Source: Syntrophobacterales bacterium (GTDB lineage: Bacteria > Desulfobacterota > Desulfobaccia > Desulfobaccales > 0-14-0-80-60-11). Taken from it: a stretch of 64,000 bases of DNA. Shown in pieces: positions 34,766-43,231 of the stretch (the stretch's first letter is position 1; each line of letters begins with the position of its first letter). A model generated the notes under the pieces. It was not told the origin of the DNA. It ran no database searches and saw only the letters and a list, made by a program, of their open reading frames with translations. The stretch is from the NCBI GenBank assembly GCA_023229795.1, contig JALNYP010000006.1, positions 1 to 64,000 on the forward strand, given 5' to 3'. Made by a program: the position numbers and the translations under genes.

Positions 34766-35490
34766 ATAATAGAAAGGGGATTATTTTTGCAGCTGATATA
34801 AGAGAGAAAGAGAAATTAGTCGAAACGATTAAATTAGTTTCACCATATGTTGAGGCAATTAAAATCGGAAATATTGCTTTTTATTCATATGGATTTGCTA
34901 TTATTGAATTGCTAAAGAAGTATACTGAAAAACCGATAATTGCCGATATTAAGTTAATGGACATACCATATGTAGCTGAAATTATATGCCAAAATGCACT
35001 TAATTGCGGCGCAGATGGTATTATGGTTTGCGGTCCTGTTGGTGGAGATACAATATATGTTTGTCGGGAAATATTTTATGAAAAGATTGTCATAGTATTT
35101 ACTGAGTTTAGTCATCCTTCTGGTTTAATATCGGATGAAATGGCTGACGAATATATTGAAATTGCGGATATTCTTAAATGTGATGGCATACAAATTCCTG
35201 CAACTAGGCCAGATAGAATTTTGGAAGTCCGGAAAAGGATAGGTGATAAATTAATGATTTTTTCTTGTGGTGTGGGAGAACAGGGGCCCGTAATAGGAAG
35301 CGCCATACAGGCTGGAGCAGATTATGAGATAATTGGCAGGGCGATTTATAGCCCAAGAGAATGTGATATCTCTCCAGGTGAAGCTGCAAAACTCGCCAAG
35401 AGTGCAATAAATATTATCGAAAATAGAATCCATTCGATTTTTAACTCTGAGAAAAAATGCCCCGAAGTATTTAGCACTTATTTAAAATAA
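34762..35490 (+). CDS. OMP decarboxylase homologue, short archaeal-type
   Basis: A 242-residue barrel with an intact catalytic motif ADIKLMDIP (D62, K64, D67), FTEFSHPSG, IPATRPDRI, CGVGEQGPV and the phosphate-binding GRAIY. It should be a working OMP decarboxylase or a close suprafamily enzyme. ATG 34762 has GGAG 7 nt upstream and overlaps the stop of the membrane-bound paralogue; the frame's TTG at 34750 is unlikely. AT-rich like the two preceding genes. A C-terminal extension of about 25 residues (NRIHSIFNSEKKC) lies beyond the usual fold. Confidence 0.85.
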   Translation: MNNRKGIIFAADIREKEKLVETIKLVSPYVEAIKIGNIAFYSYGFAIIELLKKYTEKPIIADIKLMDIPYVAEIICQNALNCGADGIMVCGPVGGDTIYVCREIFYEKIVIVFTEFSHPSGLISDEMADEYIEIADILKCDGIQIPATRPDRILEVRKRIGDKLMIFSCGVGEQGPVIGSAIQAGADYEIIGRAIYSPRECDISPGEAAKLAKSAINIIENRIHSIFNSEKKCPEVFSTYLK

Positions 35491-35552
35491 AAATATATTA
35501 GATTCGGCGACTGAAGGCAGCCAGTTTTTCCATAAAAAAAAGCCAGGAAATA

Positions 35553-36473
35553 ATGAAGCAAATCACACAAAAAATAATTTCCCCGGTGGTCATCTCCACG
35601 GCCCTGGGCCATGACGGCCTGGGCATCTTTCCCTACACCCTGCTGCCCGGCTACCGCCGGCTGCAGGCAGCCATCCGGGAGACCGGCACCGCGGTCCTGA
35701 CCAAATCGGCCACCCGCTTTAAGCGGCGGGGCAACTTCGTCCCCCTCAACCCCATGACCTGGGGATACATCCGGCGCCTGCCGGGTATGGGGATGCTCAA
35801 CGCCTACGGCCTCACCAATGAAGGGGTGGACCACTGCGCCCCGGAGATCAGAGCGGCCTGCGAGGCGGGGTTCAGGATTATCCCCAACCTCTATCCCGAA
35901 TTTATCAAAGGCACGGATATCGCCATCCGGGAGACTCTGGAGGCGGTGGAGATCTACCGCCGCAGCCTGGGCCCCTACTTCCGGGCCCTGGAACTCAATT
36001 ACTCCTGCCCCAATTCCGAAGAGGCCATTGCCAAAAATGTGGTCCAGGCGCTCCAATGCACCCGGAAAATACGGAGCCGCTATCCTGACCTGTTTTTGAT
36101 TGCCAAGCTCAGCATCTGCCACCCCTACGAGTTCGCCCAGGAACTGGAGCGCATCGGGGTCAATGCCCTCCACACCGTCAACACCATCCCCTACAGCATC
36201 GTCTTTCCGCTGCAGCCTTCTCCCTTGAGAGAAGCGGGAGGCGGCGGGGTCTCCGGGGGCCCGGCCTGCGCTTTAGCGTATAAGTTCAACCAGGAACTCC
36301 GCCCGAGAGTGGGGCTGTTGCTGATCATGGGGTGCGGCGTCACCAGCGCCGACGACGTGCAGCGCTACTTCGACCTCGGCGCCGATGCAGTCAGTTTCTG
36401 TACCCTGGCCCTCAGGAAACCCCGGGAGGCAGCCAGGATTGTGTCCCGTTACAACCGCCGGGCCCAGCCCTAA
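35553..36473 (+). CDS. Dihydroorotate dehydrogenase-like flavoprotein (class 1 type)
   Basis: A 306-residue FMN barrel: TKSATRFKRRGN near 50-61, NAYGLTNEGVD near 83, and ELNYSCPNS with Cys152 at the position of the class 1 catalytic base. IAKLS, a G-rich loop GGGGVSGGPACALAY and MGCGVTSADDVQRYF follow. It would oxidise dihydroorotate or a similar dihydropyrimidine; the electron acceptor is not evident, and no pyrK-like subunit is adjacent. It is GC-rich, unlike the three pyrF-like genes 60 nt upstream, so the AT-rich island may have landed beside a resident pyrD-like gene. AGGAAA precedes ATG 35553. Confidence 0.8.
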   Translation: MKQITQKIISPVVISTALGHDGLGIFPYTLLPGYRRLQAAIRETGTAVLTKSATRFKRRGNFVPLNPMTWGYIRRLPGMGMLNAYGLTNEGVDHCAPEIRAACEAGFRIIPNLYPEFIKGTDIAIRETLEAVEIYRRSLGPYFRALELNYSCPNSEEAIAKNVVQALQCTRKIRSRYPDLFLIAKLSICHPYEFAQELERIGVNALHTVNTIPYSIVFPLQPSPLREAGGGGVSGGPACALAYKFNQELRPRVGLLLIMGCGVTSADDVQRYFDLGADAVSFCTLALRKPREAARIVSRYNRRAQP

Positions 36474-36790
36474 TCCCTCTCAACCAAGCGATTATTTTGC
36501 AGGCAGAGCGGGCTGAGCTTTTAAGGCTGAACCCGCCCGGATCTCCCTCCTGTGATCAGGCCGCGGTCATTTTTATTTCCAAAATGTCATTTTGCTAGCA
36601 ATTACCCCCGCCCTGCTTCAAACCTCTTTCAGGTTTCTCGATCCCCTAAAATCAGGGAAATCCCGATGGTTGCCTCCGGGCGATTGGATTAAAGTTTCGC
36701 CATGATAATGCAAGATTGCCCCCGTTTCCCCGTGGAGCGGCAAGGCGCTGATCATCGTCAAAAGATTCGGCTGGCTTAGCGAGGCAACCC
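36474..36790. other. Intergenic stretch before the tadE-like gene
   Basis: 317 bases without a credible gene. It shows only a small AAACCT/AGGTTT hairpin near 36618-36635 and scattered C tracts. I see no clear promoter or known RNA motif. Confidence 0.5.
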
Positions 36791-37309
36791 ATGCGGTCTG
36801 GAAAAACGTCAGCCTCAAAAAATGGACCCGGTAAAGAGTACGGCGGGGTCGCCGTAGAATTCGCCATCATCCTGCCCGTCTTTCTCGTGCTGGTCTTTGG
36901 CATCATCGACTTCGGCCATGCCCTCTACATGAAGCAGGTCATGTCCAATGCCAGCCGGGAAGGCGCCCGTTATGCCACCAAGTACCACACCGACAACTCC
37001 GGCAACCGCATCCTGCCGTCGGCGTTATCTCCCTCCATCTCTGACTACGTCATTAAGACCTCCGCTGAAAATAGCGGGAACGGCGGGGTTGGCCTGGCTA
37101 GTCTCCTCCCGAGCGACTCCTCCCCCAGTGTCTCCAATGCCGACCTCATCAGCACCACGCTGAGCCCCGGCTATACCTCGGGGAACCCGGGTGATGACAT
37201 TACGGTCACGGTCGCGGCCACGAAAAACTGGTTTGTCATCGATAGATTTATCCCGGGGATGAGTGATCATCTTAACCTGATGGCCAGAACCGTGATGAAA
37301 TGCGAATAG
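36791..37309 (+). CDS. TadE-like pseudopilin 1
   Basis: A 172-residue protein with a cytoplasmic N-terminus, then the TadE signature GVAVEFAIILPVFLVLVFGIIDFG (18-41) as one membrane helix and the following SREGARYA. The exported part is Ser/Asn-rich with little fold signature. TadE-like proteins are minor pseudopilins of tight-adherence (Flp) pili. No tadA ATPase, tadB/C or cpa gene occurs in the window. GAGG lies before ATG. It is followed by a TadG-like gene after 23 nt. Confidence 0.82.
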   Translation: MRSGKTSASKNGPGKEYGGVAVEFAIILPVFLVLVFGIIDFGHALYMKQVMSNASREGARYATKYHTDNSGNRILPSALSPSISDYVIKTSAENSGNGGVGLASLLPSDSSPSVSNADLISTTLSPGYTSGNPGDDITVTVAATKNWFVIDRFIPGMSDHLNLMARTVMKCE

Positions 37310-37332
37310 CGGTTTTCAGGAAGGAGTGAGGC

Positions 37333-38352
37333 ATGATCAAGCTATGGGGACGTTTTCGTCAAGACCAATCCGGAGGGGTGGCCTTTTGGGCAGCCATCTC
37401 TTTTATTGCTTTGGGAGGGATGGCGGCTCTGGCCGTGGATATCGGCCGCCTGGCCGTGGTCAAGAGCGAGTGTCAGAAAGCCGCGGATGCCGGGGCCCTG
37501 GCGGGGGCCCGGAGCCTCTCCCTGGGGCCGCCTTACCCCAATTGGATTGACGCGCAAAACTCGGCCCAGAATGCCGCCACCAAAAACGCGATTAACGGCA
37601 GCCTGATAACTTCCTGCCAGATTCAGGTGGGCTACTGGGATTACTCCTGGAAGCAGACCACGGCTCCGGCTAACCTGCTGTCCACCGGCACCATCCCCAC
37701 CGCCCAACTGGTTCCGGCCGTCAGGGTGACGGTCAGCAAGGCTGACGGCCAAAACGGCGGGCCTCTCCTGATGCTCTTCGGCCCCCTCCTCGGCGTCACG
37801 TCAGAGGCGGTGCACGCCCAGACTGTGGCCTGCTCCAAACTGGAGCCGGTGAATTCCGTTTCCTCCGGGATGGCCTTTCCGCTAGCCACCCCCGAGACTT
37901 TTGTCAAACAATTGTGGGGGAAGGATCCACCGGAAACTTTCCGGATCGGGTCTGCCTATCACGATCCCACCGGCGGGCAGTGGACCTCTTTCCTGACCCA
38001 GGCCAATGATGTGCCTACCATCAGAGAGCTCATTGATTCCGGCAACCCCGGGCCGCTGAAAGTGGGCGACCTGATCTGGATCGAACCGGGCACCAAGACC
38101 ACCCTCTATAACGAAGCCGCCACCCGGATCGGCGATACCGTGATGCTGCCCGTAGTCCCCGACGACTTTGCAACCCATGCCACCGCCCCAGTGCTGGCTT
38201 TCGTACCATTTTACATTTCAGGCGCCGAGGGAGGTGACGACAAGTATATCGAGGGCCACTTTGTCAACAACTACACCGTCCCCGGCGGCATCGGCGCCGA
38301 GGGCACCACCAGCTACGGCGGCCTGGCCGGGACGCCCAAGCTGATTGATTAG
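37333..38352 (+). CDS. TadG-like Flp-pilus protein 1
   Basis: A 339-residue protein with an N-terminal helix (SGGVAFWAAISFIALGGMAALAVDIGRLAVVK), the usual TadG start, then CQKAADAGALAGARSL, typical of the family. The large periplasmic part has no recognised domain beyond a TadG-like fold (VRVTVSKADG, GVTSEAVHAQTVACSK). It would be anchored in the inner membrane and exposed outside, working with the TadE-like product. AAGGAG precedes ATG 37333. It converges on the minus-strand TadG-like gene 31 nt away. Confidence 0.8.
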   Translation: MIKLWGRFRQDQSGGVAFWAAISFIALGGMAALAVDIGRLAVVKSECQKAADAGALAGARSLSLGPPYPNWIDAQNSAQNAATKNAINGSLITSCQIQVGYWDYSWKQTTAPANLLSTGTIPTAQLVPAVRVTVSKADGQNGGPLLMLFGPLLGVTSEAVHAQTVACSKLEPVNSVSSGMAFPLATPETFVKQLWGKDPPETFRIGSAYHDPTGGQWTSFLTQANDVPTIRELIDSGNPGPLKVGDLIWIEPGTKTTLYNEAATRIGDTVMLPVVPDDFATHATAPVLAFVPFYISGAEGGDDKYIEGHFVNNYTVPGGIGAEGTTSYGGLAGTPKLID

Positions 38353-38383
38353 CATGGCCCCTAAATCCGGCGCTATCAGCAAC

Positions 38384-39583
38384 TTATTTGATTAATTTCA
38401 CATGGTTCTTCCCGAGGACACCGGGGGGCAGCGACGTCATACTGCTGTCTGATCCATTAAAATCCCCGGAACCATTGATAAATACTTGATTGGCGATCAC
38501 GTGCCCATAAAAGGTTGAAGAACCATTAAGACAGACCTGGCCTTTGGGAGCATATATCCATAAGTTCGCACTACTATTACCGCAAAAACTGGAACCATTA
38601 AGATAGATATTGCCAGCTGATGAATAAATGAAAATCTGGTTAGAACCGCTGAGTCGAGTTGATCCGTCAATATTAATATTGCCGGTCGCCAAAATACTGC
38701 CAGACCAGTCAAGACTCCCATTTATATTAACATCACCCTTGACATATATGCTGCCGGTAAGAGCTTCTATCTGTGCTGGAGTAAAATTTTGAGTGGTATC
38801 GAATTTGTTGCTAGGGTTAGTTGCATCGATTATAGTCTTACTAAAGTCAGGCATGGAAATATCGGTTGAACCACCTTGTATTCCGCCATCTATTGTAGGG
38901 TGGCCGTTGGTAACTACGTTTGCAGCGACATCGGCGGAAGCAGTGCCGGTTACGTGACTTTTACCATTAAAATATACCTTGGTATTAGTACCTGGGGCAG
39001 CGCCTTCAACGTTTCCATTAATTGTGGACTTTCCATTGAAATCTACCTCATGATTGCCATGCACTGAGCCGGTGATAGTCTGAGAGCCGTTCAAACCCAT
39101 TTGCAGATTGGAAAACAGCGTGTAATTAAAAGCCGGCCCCAGGGTGCCCGCGCCGCCCCCTGGCTGCATTTTGGCTGTGGCTGTTACCGTAATAGGGACA
39201 GTTGGATGCCCCAAAAGACCCATGAAATAGGTTGAAACATTCTGGCTCATCGTGTAGTTGATGATATTTGCATTACTAGGATCGAAGGTCGGCTGCCCAT
39301 CCACGGCAGTAAAACCATTCTTGGTGATGAAATAATTGGCTTGAATTGTCGCTTGGCTCTGATCCGGCAGTTTCAGCCCCCCGCCGCAGACTGCTGCGTC
39401 CACCGCGTTTTGCATCCGCGTTCTGACGACCGTCATGTTGCCGTAATCCAGGGCCAGTCCGACAAATCCCATCAGCATGGTCAGCATTAAGGCGAACCAG
39501 ACTATGAAGGCGCCTTCTTGGTTATCCCAGAATCGTCTGCCCATCATGCTTTTTGCCTTGGGGTTGGCGTGCGAATACTTCAT
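38384..39583 (-). CDS. TadG-like protein with Asn-Gly-Ser repeat domain
   Basis: A 399-residue protein. Residues about 20-60 are a TadG-like helix (EGAFIVWFALMLTMLMGFVGLALDYGNM) followed by RTRMQNAVDAAVCGG. From about 165 to the end the chain carries short repeats centred on NGS/NGK/DGS (LNGSQTITG, FNGKSTING, INGSLDWSG, IDGSTRLSG, LNGSSFCG, LNGSSTFYG, INGSGDFNG). Their spacing suggests a beta-solenoid, as in bactofilins or polymer-forming domains. The repeats are encoded by AT-richer DNA than the N-terminus. It lies 1 nt after the minus-strand tadE-like gene. A surface adhesive or scaffold role is inference. Confidence 0.75.
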   Translation of the reverse strand: MKYSHANPKAKSMMGRRFWDNQEGAFIVWFALMLTMLMGFVGLALDYGNMTVVRTRMQNAVDAAVCGGGLKLPDQSQATIQANYFITKNGFTAVDGQPTFDPSNANIINYTMSQNVSTYFMGLLGHPTVPITVTATAKMQPGGGAGTLGPAFNYTLFSNLQMGLNGSQTITGSVHGNHEVDFNGKSTINGNVEGAAPGTNTKVYFNGKSHVTGTASADVAANVVTNGHPTIDGGIQGGSTDISMPDFSKTIIDATNPSNKFDTTQNFTPAQIEALTGSIYVKGDVNINGSLDWSGSILATGNINIDGSTRLSGSNQIFIYSSAGNIYLNGSSFCGNSSANLWIYAPKGQVCLNGSSTFYGHVIANQVFINGSGDFNGSDSSMTSLPPGVLGKNHVKLIK

Positions 39584-39584
39584 G

Positions 39585-39995
39585 TTAATTCTCTACCCGC
39601 ATGACGGAAACTCCCCTGACGGTGAAGGGGTTGTTTATCAAGTTGCTGATTATCGGGGTGATAAGCTGTACTGCGTCAGAGACGGTCACCGTTACGTCAC
39701 TCCCCGCGACCGGAGTCGTAGGGTCCACCACTACGCTGAAAGCATTATTATAATGGGCTTTGATAAAGGTGGTGGCATCGGCGGCTGAAGTGGCCAGGGT
39801 TTGGCTGACGGAGATTCTCCGGGCCCCTTCCCGGGCCGCCTCATTCACGAGATGGGTTTGATAATACAAATTGCCAAAGTCCATGATCCCGCAGACCATT
39901 AAGAGGAAGACCGGCAGAATGACGCCAAATTCCACCGCGCTCGCCCCCTCGGTATGCCGCAGCAGGCCATATATTCTACGTTGAGACCGTCTCAT
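39585..39995 (-). CDS. TadE-like pseudopilin 2
   Basis: A 136-residue protein with the TadE motif EGASAVEFGVILPVFLLMVCGIMDFGNL near 15-42 as its single membrane helix, then NEAAREGARRISV. ATG 39995 has GGAAGGG 6 nt upstream; the GTG at 40013 reads through that ribosome site and is unlikely. It forms a minus-strand pair with the NGS-repeat protein and faces the plus-strand TadE/TadG pair tail to tail. Confidence 0.83.
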   Translation of the reverse strand: MRRSQRRIYGLLRHTEGASAVEFGVILPVFLLMVCGIMDFGNLYYQTHLVNEAAREGARRISVSQTLATSAADATTFIKAHYNNAFSVVVDPTTPVAGSDVTVTVSDAVQLITPIISNLINNPFTVRGVSVMRVEN

Positions 39996-40013
39996 GATGC
40001 ACCCTTCCTTCAC

Positions 40014-40381
40014 TGCACGGCGTGTTGCCCTAAATACTACGGAGTTTAGGCACCTGAGCCCGACGCTAAAGAAATTATCGGTCCTGGCCCGTTATCCTAT
40101 CTGGAGAATAGGTCAGAGGAATTGGAGGCAGTATCAGTAGAGTTCCTGAAATTGGGGTTCGATTTTCCTGATTTGGACCTAGTGACCCGGAAACACCCTG
40201 AAAAGGCGATTGAGGGCGTATCTCTCGGCGGTCAACTTCTCCCTTCAGCCGGGGCGCCGGGCCGGGTGGGTTTACCGAAATTTCCCCCGGGGAAGAGCCG
40301 GGCCGCCCGGCGAAATGAAGCCCGGCGGTTTCGCCGGGGCGCATCTTGACAACCCGCTTGGCTGGGTATATGTAGGAACGT
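40014..40381. other. Intergenic region upstream of pyrG
   Basis: 368 bases. They contain a GC hairpin (GCCCGGCG GTTT CGCCGGGGC near 40319-40341) and, at 40346-40374, TTGACA with TATGTA 17 nt on. No gene is supported here. The -10-like element lies only 7 nt from the pyrG start, so its meaning is doubtful. Confidence 0.5.
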
Positions 40382-42040
40382 GTGAAAACCAAAATCATTT
40401 TTATCACCGGTGGGGTGCTGTCCTCGTTGGGCAAGGGGGTGGCGGCCGCGGCCATCGGCGCCTTGTTGGAAGCCCGGGGGCTGCGGGTTACTTTTCAAAA
40501 GCTAGATCCTTACATCAACGTGGACCCCGGGACCATGAATCCCTTCCAGCACGGCGAGGTCTACGTCACCGAAGACGGGGCCGAAACCGACCTGGATTTG
40601 GGGCACTACGAACGCTACACCTCGGTCACCCTGGCCCAGGAGCACAACTTCACCTCCGGCCGCATTTACTACAACGTCATCACCAAAGAGCGCCGGGGCG
40701 ACTATCTCGGCGGCACCGTCCAGGTCATTCCCCACATCACCGACGAAATCAAGCAGTCCATCATGAAGGTGGCCCCCTCCGCGGACGTAGCCATCATCGA
40801 GATCGGCGGCACCGTGGGCGACATCGAGAGCCTGCCCTTCCTGGAGGCCATCCGGCAACTCAAAGGGGACCTGGGCAAAGATAACGTCTGCTATATCCAC
40901 CTGACCTTGGTGCCGTTCATCAAGACCGCCGGGGAAGTCAAGACCAAACCGACCCAGCACAGCGTCAAGGAATTGCGCTCCATCGGCATCCAGCCCGATA
41001 TCCTCCTGTGCCGCACCGAAAAGCTCCTCAGCCAGGACATCAAGGCCAAGATCGCCCTCTTCTGCAACGTAGAGCCCGCCGCGGTGATCACCGCCCAGGA
41101 CGTGGACAATATCTATAAAATTCCCCTGCTGTTCCACGAAGAAGGCCTGGATGACCGCCTCATCGAGGCCCTGAATATCTGGACCCGGGCCCCCCGCCTG
41201 GAGGTCTGGCAAAACCTGGTCGAACGTATCAAAAACCCCAAACACCGGGTGGAAATCGGCATAGTCGGCAAATACGTGGACCTCAGGGAATCCTATAAGA
41301 GCCTGCATGAGGCCCTGGTGCACGGCGGCCTGGCCAACGAGGCCCAGGTGGCCCTCACCTATATCGACTCCGAGCGGGTCGAGCGGGAAGGCCCCGAAGG
41401 CCTCCTGGGCCACCTCCACGGCATCCTGGTCCCCGGCGGCTTCGGGGTCCGGGGCGTGGAAGGCAAAATCCTGGCCATCCGCTATGCCCGGGAGCATAAG
41501 ATTCCCTATTTCGGCATCTGCTTCGGCATGCAACTGGCCGTGGTGGAGTTTGCCCGCCATGTGGCCGGGATTGCCAATGCCACCAGCGAAGAGTTCGACA
41601 CCGAGGCGGCGCATCCTGTCATCTACCTGATGCGGGAGTGGTACGATTACCGCAAGGACGCCATCATTCGCCGGGACCGGGCCGCGGACAAAGGCGGCAC
41701 CATGCGCCTGGGGGCCTACCCCTGCGTCGTCACCGAGGGCTCCCTGGCCAGCGCCGCTTACCAGGAAACCAACCTCATGGAGCGGCATCGCCACCGCTAT
41801 GAGTTCAACAACCAGTACCGCGAGCAGCTCCAGAACGCCGGCCTGGCCATCACCGGCACCTCCCCCAACGGCGAACTGGTGGAGATCATCGAGATTGGCG
41901 ACCATCCCTGGTTCCTGGGCTGCCAGTTCCATCCGGAATTCAAATCCCGGCCCCTGGCCCCCCACCCTCTGTTCCGGGAATATATCCGGGCCTGCCTGGA
42001 ATATAAGCTAAGCCATGTCAAACCCGACGAGGAGATTTGA
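40382..42040 (+). CDS. pyrG: CTP synthase PyrG
   Basis: A 552-residue glutamine-dependent enzyme that converts UTP to CTP. The N-terminal synthase domain begins MKTKIIFITGGVLSSLGKGV and contains QKLDPYINVDPGTMNPFQHGEV and IEIGGTVGDIESLPF. The C-terminal class I glutaminase has the nucleophile in YFGICFGMQLAVVEFAR and the catalytic His-Glu in CQFHPEFKS. It starts at GTG 40382 with AGGA a few bases upstream. Length and motifs are normal. Confidence 0.98.
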   Translation: MKTKIIFITGGVLSSLGKGVAAAAIGALLEARGLRVTFQKLDPYINVDPGTMNPFQHGEVYVTEDGAETDLDLGHYERYTSVTLAQEHNFTSGRIYYNVITKERRGDYLGGTVQVIPHITDEIKQSIMKVAPSADVAIIEIGGTVGDIESLPFLEAIRQLKGDLGKDNVCYIHLTLVPFIKTAGEVKTKPTQHSVKELRSIGIQPDILLCRTEKLLSQDIKAKIALFCNVEPAAVITAQDVDNIYKIPLLFHEEGLDDRLIEALNIWTRAPRLEVWQNLVERIKNPKHRVEIGIVGKYVDLRESYKSLHEALVHGGLANEAQVALTYIDSERVEREGPEGLLGHLHGILVPGGFGVRGVEGKILAIRYAREHKIPYFGICFGMQLAVVEFARHVAGIANATSEEFDTEAAHPVIYLMREWYDYRKDAIIRRDRAADKGGTMRLGAYPCVVTEGSLASAAYQETNLMERHRHRYEFNNQYREQLQNAGLAITGTSPNGELVEIIEIGDHPWFLGCQFHPEFKSRPLAPHPLFREYIRACLEYKLSHVKPDEEI

Positions 42041-42221
42041 GGGAGAGCGGTCAGCTTTCAGCTTTCAGCTATCAGCCAAAAACTGCTGCCTCAAGATGGT
42101 GAGCGGGATTTAGGGTGCGCCCGCCCCATTGTTTATTCCGATTCGCAAAGAATGGTGGCACAGGCGTCTCGCCTGTGCAGCTAAAGGCAGGGTGAGCCCG
42201 GCGCACCAGGTCTTTTCCCTT

Positions 42222-42251
42222 TGACGGTGGGGCGGGCCTCCGTGCCCGCCA
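42222..42251. repeat. GGGGCGGGCC...GTGCCCGCC palindrome
   Basis: GGTGGGGCGGGCCTCCGTGCCCGCC lies between pyrG and kdsA. A near-identical copy at 43164-43191 overlaps the upstream part of the kdsC frame. Confidence 0.7.
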
Positions 42252-42313
42252 TTCTTGAATTTGCCTATTCGTTTTTGAACCCGGCCCCTGAGCGTTTGTT
42301 TTAGGTCCCATAC

Positions 42314-43156
42314 ATGGATCTTGATATGGAAAATCCCGTCGCCATCGCTGACTTTTGGGTGGGCAAAGGGGACCTGGTCATGATCGCCGGGCCCTGCGTC
42401 ATCGAGTCCGCCGCGGCCACCCTGGCCATCGCCCGGACCTTGAAGGACTATGCCACTGAACTCAACCTGCACCTGATCTTCAAGGCCTCCTTTGATAAGG
42501 CCAACCGCACCTCCCTGTCGTCTTACCGGGGACCGGGGCTTAGCGCGGGTCTGGAAATTCTGGCCCGGGTCAAGGCCGAGGTCGGCCTGCCGGTGCTTTC
42601 GGACGTCCATCAGGTGGCGGACGTGGCGCCCGCCGCCGCGGTTCTGGACGTCCTGCAGATTCCCGCTTTTCTCTGCCGCCAGACCGACCTGTTGGTGGCC
42701 GCGGCCCAGACCGGCCGGGCGGTCAATATCAAGAAAGGCCAGTTCCTGGCCCCCTGGGACCTGGCTCCGGCGGTGGACAAGGTCTTCTCCACCGGCAACC
42801 GCCGCCTGCTCCTCACCGAACGGGGTGCCAGCTTCGGCTACAACAACCTCGTGGTGGACTTCCGCAGCCTCCCCATTATGCGCGGGCTGGGGTGCCCGGT
42901 GGTCCTGGACGTGACCCACAGCGTCCAGCTCCCCGGCGGCCAGGGGACCTGCTCCGGCGGCCAACGGGAGTATATTCCGCTCCTGGCCCGGGCCGGGGTG
43001 GCCGCGGGGGTGGACGCCCTGTTCATGGAGGTCCATCCCGACCCGGCCCACGCCCTCTGCGACGGCCCCAATTCCTTGCCTTTAGATGAAGTATTGCCCC
43101 TGTGGCGCCGCCTGAAGGCGCTGCATCAACTGGTCCGGGAGCAGGCAGCAGGTTAA
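42314..43156 (+). CDS. kdsA: 3-deoxy-8-phosphooctulonate synthase KdsA
   Basis: A 280-residue aldolase condensing PEP with arabinose 5-phosphate to Kdo-8-phosphate for lipid A-core. It shows IAGPCVIES with Cys28, the metal-ligand Cys of the metal-dependent KdsA class, and KASFDKANRTS, LSDVHQ and VTHSVQLPGGQGT. The start at ATG 42314 is followed by a second Met four codons later. It is clustered with kdsC and upstream of the lpt genes. Confidence 0.97.
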   Translation: MDLDMENPVAIADFWVGKGDLVMIAGPCVIESAAATLAIARTLKDYATELNLHLIFKASFDKANRTSLSSYRGPGLSAGLEILARVKAEVGLPVLSDVHQVADVAPAAAVLDVLQIPAFLCRQTDLLVAAAQTGRAVNIKKGQFLAPWDLAPAVDKVFSTGNRRLLLTERGASFGYNNLVVDFRSLPIMRGLGCPVVLDVTHSVQLPGGQGTCSGGQREYIPLLARAGVAAGVDALFMEVHPDPAHALCDGPNSLPLDEVLPLWRRLKALHQLVREQAAG

Positions 43157-43163
43157 AACCAGG

Positions 43164-43191
43164 CGGTGGGGCGGGCCTCAGTGCCCGCCCA
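43164..43191. repeat. GGGGCGGGCC...GTGCCCGCC palindrome, second copy
   Basis: Matches 42222-42251 except for one central base. It lies in the kdsA-kdsC gap and is read through by the long version of the kdsC frame. Confidence 0.7.
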
Positions 43192-43231
43192 TGGCTATTA
43201 CTCTTTCCTCAACATCTCGAAGGATGGCGAT

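Noticed and set aside
40346..40374. TTGACA-17-TATGTA as a pyrG promoter
   Set aside because: The implied start site falls on the GTG start codon itself, while an AGGA ribosome site sits inside the -10 element. A leaderless message with a ribosome site is contradictory, so chance is likelier.
42041..42313. A minus-strand frame across 42110-43051 as a gene
   Set aside because: It is antisense to kdsA, and its intergenic part consists of dispersed palindromes.
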